Under the pieces are notes generated by a model, which did no database searches, was not told the origin of the DNA, and saw nothing but the letters and a program-made list of their open reading frames with translations. Positions 63,105 through 64,000 of a stretch of 64,000 bases of DNA are shown here, piece by piece; within the stretch, counting starts at the first letter, position 1; every line of letters begins with the position of its first letter. A program made the position numbers and the translations under genes. Source of the DNA: Pseudomonas nitroreducens NBRC 12694 (GTDB lineage Bacteria > Pseudomonadota > Gammaproteobacteria > Pseudomonadales > Pseudomonadaceae); NCBI RefSeq assembly GCF_002091755.1, contig NZ_BDAI01000006.1:1-64000 (forward strand), in the 5' to 3' direction.

Positions 63105-64000
63105 TCAGACCTTCAACAACCCCAATTCCTTCGCCCGCGCCACCGCCTGGGTGCGTCGCTCCACGCCGAGCTTGCCGTTGATCCGGCGCGCATGGGTCTT
63201 CACCGTGTGCAGGGAGATGTACAGCCGCTCGCCGATTTCCAGGTTCGAACACCCTCGGGCGATCAATTCCAGCACCGACAGCTCACGCAGGCTCAGCAGG
63301 TTGTGCGGGGCCATCTCGCCGGCATGCGGGCGCAGACCGAACAGGCCCGGCTGCCTGCGCTGGGTGTCGCGCAGGGTGGAGACCAGGCCGAAACGCTGGG
63401 CCAGAGCAACGCCCTCGTCCAGCGCGCTGCGCGCTTCGTCCAGGCTACCGGCGATGAAATGTGCTTCGGCCAGCGCCAGCCAGACGTCGCAGGCCAGGGT
63501 GTTGCGTCCCTGACGCAGCAGGTCAGGCAACATTGCCAGCAGCCTCTGCTGCGCGGCATCCACGTCGCCGTCGTAGAGCTCGGCCAGCGCTAGGTGGTGC
63601 TCGACCCGCAGGATCTGGTCCGGCGCCGCCGCCGGCGGGCAGAGAGAGTCGCTACGGTAGCGCGCAGCCACGCGTTGCAGGACCTCCCGCGCCGGCCCCG
63701 CCCGGTTCTGCCGCAGGTTCAACGCGCCGCTGGCGAGCAGCAGCGGCCCACGGTAGATGGGTTCCGGGACATGCTGCAGCTGCATCAGCCGCTCGACCTC
63801 GAGCAGGCGACTGAAGGCGCCGTCGGTGTCGCCGTCCAGCGCATCCAGCCAGGCCATACCGGTGAAGCCATAGATCGAGCTCGGGTCGTGGCTGCGGCGG
63901 GTTTCGTTCAACCCGGCAATGAACAGTTCGCGGGCCTCGTCGTCACGCCCCTGGCGAAGGCACAGCCAGCCGCGGCGCAGAGCAACACGGCCGGCCATGG
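63105..64000 (-). CDS. LuxR-family regulator, C-terminal part (cut by window end)
   Basis: A partial gene whose N-terminal coding part lies past base 64000. The visible part has helical TPR-like repeats (VALRRGWLCLRQGRDDEARELF, LRQGRNTLACDVWLALAEAHF) and ends in a LuxR helix-turn-helix (LLSLRELSVLELIARGCSNLEIGERLYISLHTVKTHARRIN). The layout matches MalT-like (LAL/STAND) regulators, which carry an NTPase domain further upstream. The target is unknown. Confidence 0.85.
   Translation of the reverse strand, partial: MAGRVALRRGWLCLRQGRDDEARELFIAGLNETRRSHDPSSIYGFTGMAWLDALDGDTDGAFSRLLEVERLMQLQHVPEPIYRGPLLLASGALNLRQNRAGPAREVLQRVAARYRSDSLCPPAAAPDQILRVEHHLALAELYDGDVDAAQQRLLAMLPDLLRQGRNTLACDVWLALAEAHFIAGSLDEARSALDEGVALAQRFGLVSTLRDTQRRQPGLFGLRPHAGEMAPHNLLSLRELSVLELIARGCSNLEIGERLYISLHTVKTHARRINGKLGVERRTQAVARAKELGLLKV

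Overview
The window is high-GC, densely coded DNA from a Pseudomonas chromosome. Evidence for this is a complete twelve-gene alginate operon in the canonical order with P. aeruginosa-like proteins, a narXL/narK1K2 nitrate-respiration locus, Pseudomonas-type families (DUF3509, NodT/FUSC efflux, MocR, DUF3649-PepSY-DUF3325) and REP-like palindromes between genes. The nitrate locus lies only about 9 kb from algD, so this is probably not P. aeruginosa itself but a relative in that group; the species is an inference. I see no tRNA, rRNA, CRISPR array, insertion sequence or prophage.

Region 1 (1-14,600) is an anaerobic-respiration island. narK1 and narK2 (nitrate/nitrite transport, leading out of the window towards the expected narGHJI) diverge from narX-narL (nitrate sensing) across an intergenic region with a perfect ANR/FNR box and a NarL-type 7-2-7 site. 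Next come a DGC-domain cysteine protein with its own near-perfect ANR box, then, on the minus strand, moaC-moaD-moaE, moaB-moeA and ubiU-ubiV-ubiT. These supply molybdenum cofactor for nitrate reductase and ubiquinone made without oxygen. A PIN-PhoH ATPase and yaaA close the region.

Region 2 (14,600-32,800) is the alginate operon algD-alg8-alg44-algK-algE-algG-algX-algL-algI-algJ-algF-algA. It is preceded by a 1-kb AT-richer control region with recognisable AlgR, AmrZ and AlgU elements and is closed by a strong terminator. It encodes GDP-mannuronate supply (AlgA, AlgD), c-di-GMP-gated polymerisation (Alg8, Alg44), periplasmic modification and degradation (AlgG, AlgL, AlgX, AlgI, AlgJ, AlgF) and export (AlgK, AlgE).

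Region 3 (32,800-48,400) holds small membrane proteins, an SDR, a secreted Cys-phosphatase, a HAD hydrolase, a four-gene aromatic-acid-type efflux operon (OMF, FUSC, DUF1656, HlyD) with a divergent LysR regulator, a 2-hydroxyacid dehydrogenase, an EamA/AraC pair and a Fur-box-associated DUF3649-PepSY-DUF3325 iron-uptake accessory operon.

Region 4 (48,400-64,000) holds an unknown 195-aa protein, a MocR/EamA divergent pair, an SNF2 helicase, a truncated orphan FecR, 3-hydroxybutyrate dehydrogenase, an ABC-2 permease pair with an HlyD adaptor but no ATPase, PsiE, DUF3509, LexA-controlled yebG, a leucine-type amino-acid dehydrogenase, a SirB1 protein and the C-terminal part of a LuxR regulator cut by the window end. 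The least explained spots are a plus-strand terminator with no gene in front of it (55,249-55,287, a possible GGA-rich small RNA), the truncated FecR, the ATPase-less exporter and the DGC gene.
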